DNA of 25,621 nucleotides, from assembly GCA_002418705.1 (NCBI GenBank), contig DIEQ01000084.1, positions 1 to 25,621 on the forward strand, given 5' to 3'. The notes below the pieces were generated by a model that saw nothing but the letters and a program-made list of their open reading frames with translations, was not told the origin of the DNA and did not search any database. Numbering within the stretch: position 1 is the stretch's first letter; every line of letters starts with the position of its first letter. The DNA comes from Mageeibacillus sp. UBA5770 (GTDB lineage: Bacteria; Bacillota_A; Clostridia; Saccharofermentanales; Saccharofermentanaceae). Below are positions 23,682-25,621 of this stretch, one piece after another. A program made the position numbers and the translations under genes.

Positions 23682-23707
23682 CGAATCAAAAGTAAGGGGT
23701 GTGGGGC

Positions 23708-25621
23708 ATGAGCATTACTACGGCATTTATCATGGCAATTACTGTTTCCTTAATTTCTTTTGGTGTGGCATTATATTTCTATTTCTGGGTCAAGAGACAG
23801 CCTTCTTCCAATGAAACCATTCAAAAAATCGGCGTCCTTATCAGCAACGGAGCCAATACTTTCCTGAAGCGCGAGTATGTGCTTCTTGCAAGATTTGCCG
23901 GTGTCGTGACTGTCCTGATTTTAATCTTTCTGCCGAAACCAATCTGGACGGGAAGCGCACAGGAAAATATACTGATGGCTTCTGCCTATCTCTTCGGCAC
24001 ATGTCTTTCCGCACTGGCCGGCAAAATCGGTATCACCGTGTCAACGATTGCCAATGTAAAAGCTGCTGAAGCGGCAACCAAAGGAATCAAGCCTTCATTT
24101 ATGGCAGGATTCAGAGGCGGCGCTGTCATGGGCATGGCTGTTGTCGGTGCAAGCCTCCTTGGTGTAACAATCGTATTTATGGTATCAGGAGATGCAAGCG
24201 CCGTCTTGGGCTTTAGTTTCGGTGCATCAAGCCTGGCTCTCTTTGCAAAAGCCGGTGGCGGTATTTTTACCAAAACCGCAGATATAAGTGCTGACCTTGT
24301 TGGAAAAGTTGAACTTGGCATTCCGGAAGATGACCCGAGAAACCCTGCTGTTATCGCTGATAACGTAGGTGACAATGTCGGCGATGTTGCCGGCATGGGC
24401 GCAGATCTGTTCGACTCCAATGTCGCCTCCATGGCCGCCGCGCTGGTCATGGCAATCTTTCTTGATAAAGGATCTGACAGATACGCTACGATGGTATTCT
24501 GTTATGCTGCGATCGGTCTTCTGGCATCAGCCATCGGGGTTCTCCTTGCCCGTATGGGTAAGAAGGGCAGCCCGACCCGTGCTTTAAATATGAGCACGTA
24601 TGTTACCACGGCACTGTTTGCAATCATGACGGCTCTCGTAACCTTCATTTTCTTTAACGTTGAATATGGCTGGAGAATATGGGGTGCAATGACTGTCGGA
24701 CTTCTCGTCGGAACAGTCATCGGAATAGTAAGTGATTATTTCACAAACGATGCAAAACCACCCGTCCGTTATGTAGCCAATGCTTCCAAGTCCGGACCTG
24801 CCTTTACGATTCTCTCAGGTGTATCATATGGCTTCATAAGTGTATTCCCGTCTATCATCGGAATTGCCGTTTCTGCCCTTGCCGCTTACCAGATTTGTGC
24901 TCCTCTCGGAGATGATCCGGTATATGGCATGTTTGGAATCGCCATGTCGGCAGTCGGAATGCTCTCAATCGTTGGAATGATTATTTCCAATGATGCATAT
25001 GGCCCGATTGTTGATAATGCAAGAGGCCTTGTCGAAATGGGCCATCTCGGAGATACGGCCCTTGAGATAACAGATCAGCTTGACAGCGCAGGAAACACAG
25101 TAAAAGCTGTTACAAAAGGCTTTGCTATCGGTGCTGCAGGACTAACAATCATTGCACTTCTCGGAACGTTTATGAGCGAAGTCAACATGGCTGCTGCAGA
25201 GAAGGGTCTTCAAGGAATAACGGGCTTTGATATTTTGAATCCTCTTGTTTTCTTTGGACTTCTTGTCGGCTGTTCCATACCGGCTGTTTTCTCTGCCATG
25301 CTTATGCTTGGCGTCGATAGAAATGCTCAGCGCATGGTCGCTGAGATTCATAGACAGTTCAACGAAATCGTCGGACTCAAAGAAGGAAAAGAGGGTGTTT
25401 CACCTGAATATGACAAGTGTATTGACATCGCAACTGTCGGAGCACTTAAGGAACTCGTTCCAGCAGGCATGATGGCCATTTTTGCCACTTTGGCAGTCGG
25501 CTTCATTGGCGGTGTCGAGGCTATCGGCGGATTCTTAGCCGGTAATATCATCGCCGGTCTCCTTCTGGCTCTCTTTATGTCCAATTCCGGCGGACTTTGG
25601 GACAATGCCAAGAAGTATATT
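23708..25621 (+). CDS. hppA: Membrane-bound proton-type pyrophosphatase, cut by window end
   Basis: An ion-pumping inorganic pyrophosphatase (PF03030); 638 codons are present and the C-terminus lies beyond the right edge (family about 660-720). Many membrane helices are seen. The pyrophosphate/Mg site is intact: ADLVGKVE, then IPEDDPRNPAVIADNVGDN and GDVAGMGADLFDS, and in the second half SNDAYGPIVDNA. The segment GNTVKAVTKG has Lys at residue 466 and Thr at 469, the pair described for potassium-independent, proton-pumping members, where potassium-dependent ones have Ala and Gly. ATG 23708 follows AAGGGG by eight bases. It would conserve energy from pyrophosphate made by biosynthesis, including by AMP-forming ligases such as PaaK. 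Confidence 0.95.
   Translation, partial: MSITTAFIMAITVSLISFGVALYFYFWVKRQPSSNETIQKIGVLISNGANTFLKREYVLLARFAGVVTVLILIFLPKPIWTGSAQENILMASAYLFGTCLSALAGKIGITVSTIANVKAAEAATKGIKPSFMAGFRGGAVMGMAVVGASLLGVTIVFMVSGDASAVLGFSFGASSLALFAKAGGGIFTKTADISADLVGKVELGIPEDDPRNPAVIADNVGDNVGDVAGMGADLFDSNVASMAAALVMAIFLDKGSDRYATMVFCYAAIGLLASAIGVLLARMGKKGSPTRALNMSTYVTTALFAIMTALVTFIFFNVEYGWRIWGAMTVGLLVGTVIGIVSDYFTNDAKPPVRYVANASKSGPAFTILSGVSYGFISVFPSIIGIAVSALAAYQICAPLGDDPVYGMFGIAMSAVGMLSIVGMIISNDAYGPIVDNARGLVEMGHLGDTALEITDQLDSAGNTVKAVTKGFAIGAAGLTIIALLGTFMSEVNMAAAEKGLQGITGFDILNPLVFFGLLVGCSIPAVFSAMLMLGVDRNAQRMVAEIHRQFNEIVGLKEGKEGVSPEYDKCIDIATVGALKELVPAGMMAIFATLAVGFIGGVEAIGGFLAGNIIAGLLLALFMSNSGGLWDNAKKYI

Noticed and set aside
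23500..23814. A 104-codon open frame before and into hppA
   Set aside because: It runs 107 bases into the recognised pyrophosphatase start in a different frame, has a weak start context and an odd Phe/Tyr/Cys-rich composition.
23986..24450. A 154-codon open frame on the minus strand
   Set aside because: It is opposite the conserved pyrophosphatase active-site region and has a low-complexity Ala/Thr/Pro composition typical of antisense readings.

Overview
The window looks like chromosomal DNA from an anaerobic member of the Clostridia (Bacillota), possibly near Lachnospiraceae; the family is a guess. The basis is the gene content (SepF, HemZ, type II pantothenate kinase, YnbB-type lyase, monoderm-style Amidase_3 protein, ferredoxin-linked indolepyruvate oxidoreductase, membrane pyrophosphatase), strong AGGAGG-type ribosome sites, some TTG starts, and short overlaps between genes. 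I see no phage, transposon, CRISPR array or plasmid gene.

Layout. Positions 1-60 hold the 3' part of a tRNA-Leu(GAG), followed by a terminator. From 219 to 7470, all on the plus strand, runs an aromatic-acid gene set: a sodium:solute symporter, a phenylacetate-CoA ligase (paaK), both subunits of indolepyruvate:ferredoxin oxidoreductase (iorA, iorB), a protein with two ACT domains, and a PLP-dependent lyase-like protein (YnbB family). It is joined by a 4-base overlap to a second set (7467-10502): a single-pass HlyD-like adaptor, the PLP-homeostasis protein YggS, and SepF with its own promoter. From 10555 to 15031 come a type II pantothenate kinase, a membrane acyltransferase-like protein, a DUF3810 membrane metalloprotease-like protein, HemZ, and a small zinc-ribbon membrane protein.

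A tRNA-Pro(UGG) with a near-consensus promoter (15101-15236) precedes a low-affinity phosphate transporter gene and its DUF47/PhoU-like partner. A bidirectional terminator at 17103-17132 separates these from two minus-strand genes, a family 2 glycosyltransferase and UDP-galactopyranose mutase, which suggest galactofuranose-containing surface glycans. Divergent from them is an exported-type N-acetylmuramoyl-L-alanine amidase. Next come tmRNA (ssrA, 20435-20815) with a strong terminator, a cytosolic family 3 glycoside hydrolase, and a membrane pyrophosphatase that runs off the right edge.

How the genes work together. The first block can be read as uptake or export of an aryl acid, reversible conversion of aryl-2-oxoacids to aryl-acyl-CoA with reduced ferredoxin, and CoA-thioester to acid conversion by PaaK, with the ACT protein as a possible amino-acid sensor. 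The rest is mostly housekeeping: division, CoA and heme synthesis, phosphate and pyrophosphate handling, wall remodelling and trans-translation. No clear new multi-gene defence or mobile system is visible. The least explained parts are the orphan HlyD-like adaptor in the division block, the acyltransferase/DUF3810 membrane pair, the symporter substrate, and the role of the YnbB-family lyase behind the ACT gene.
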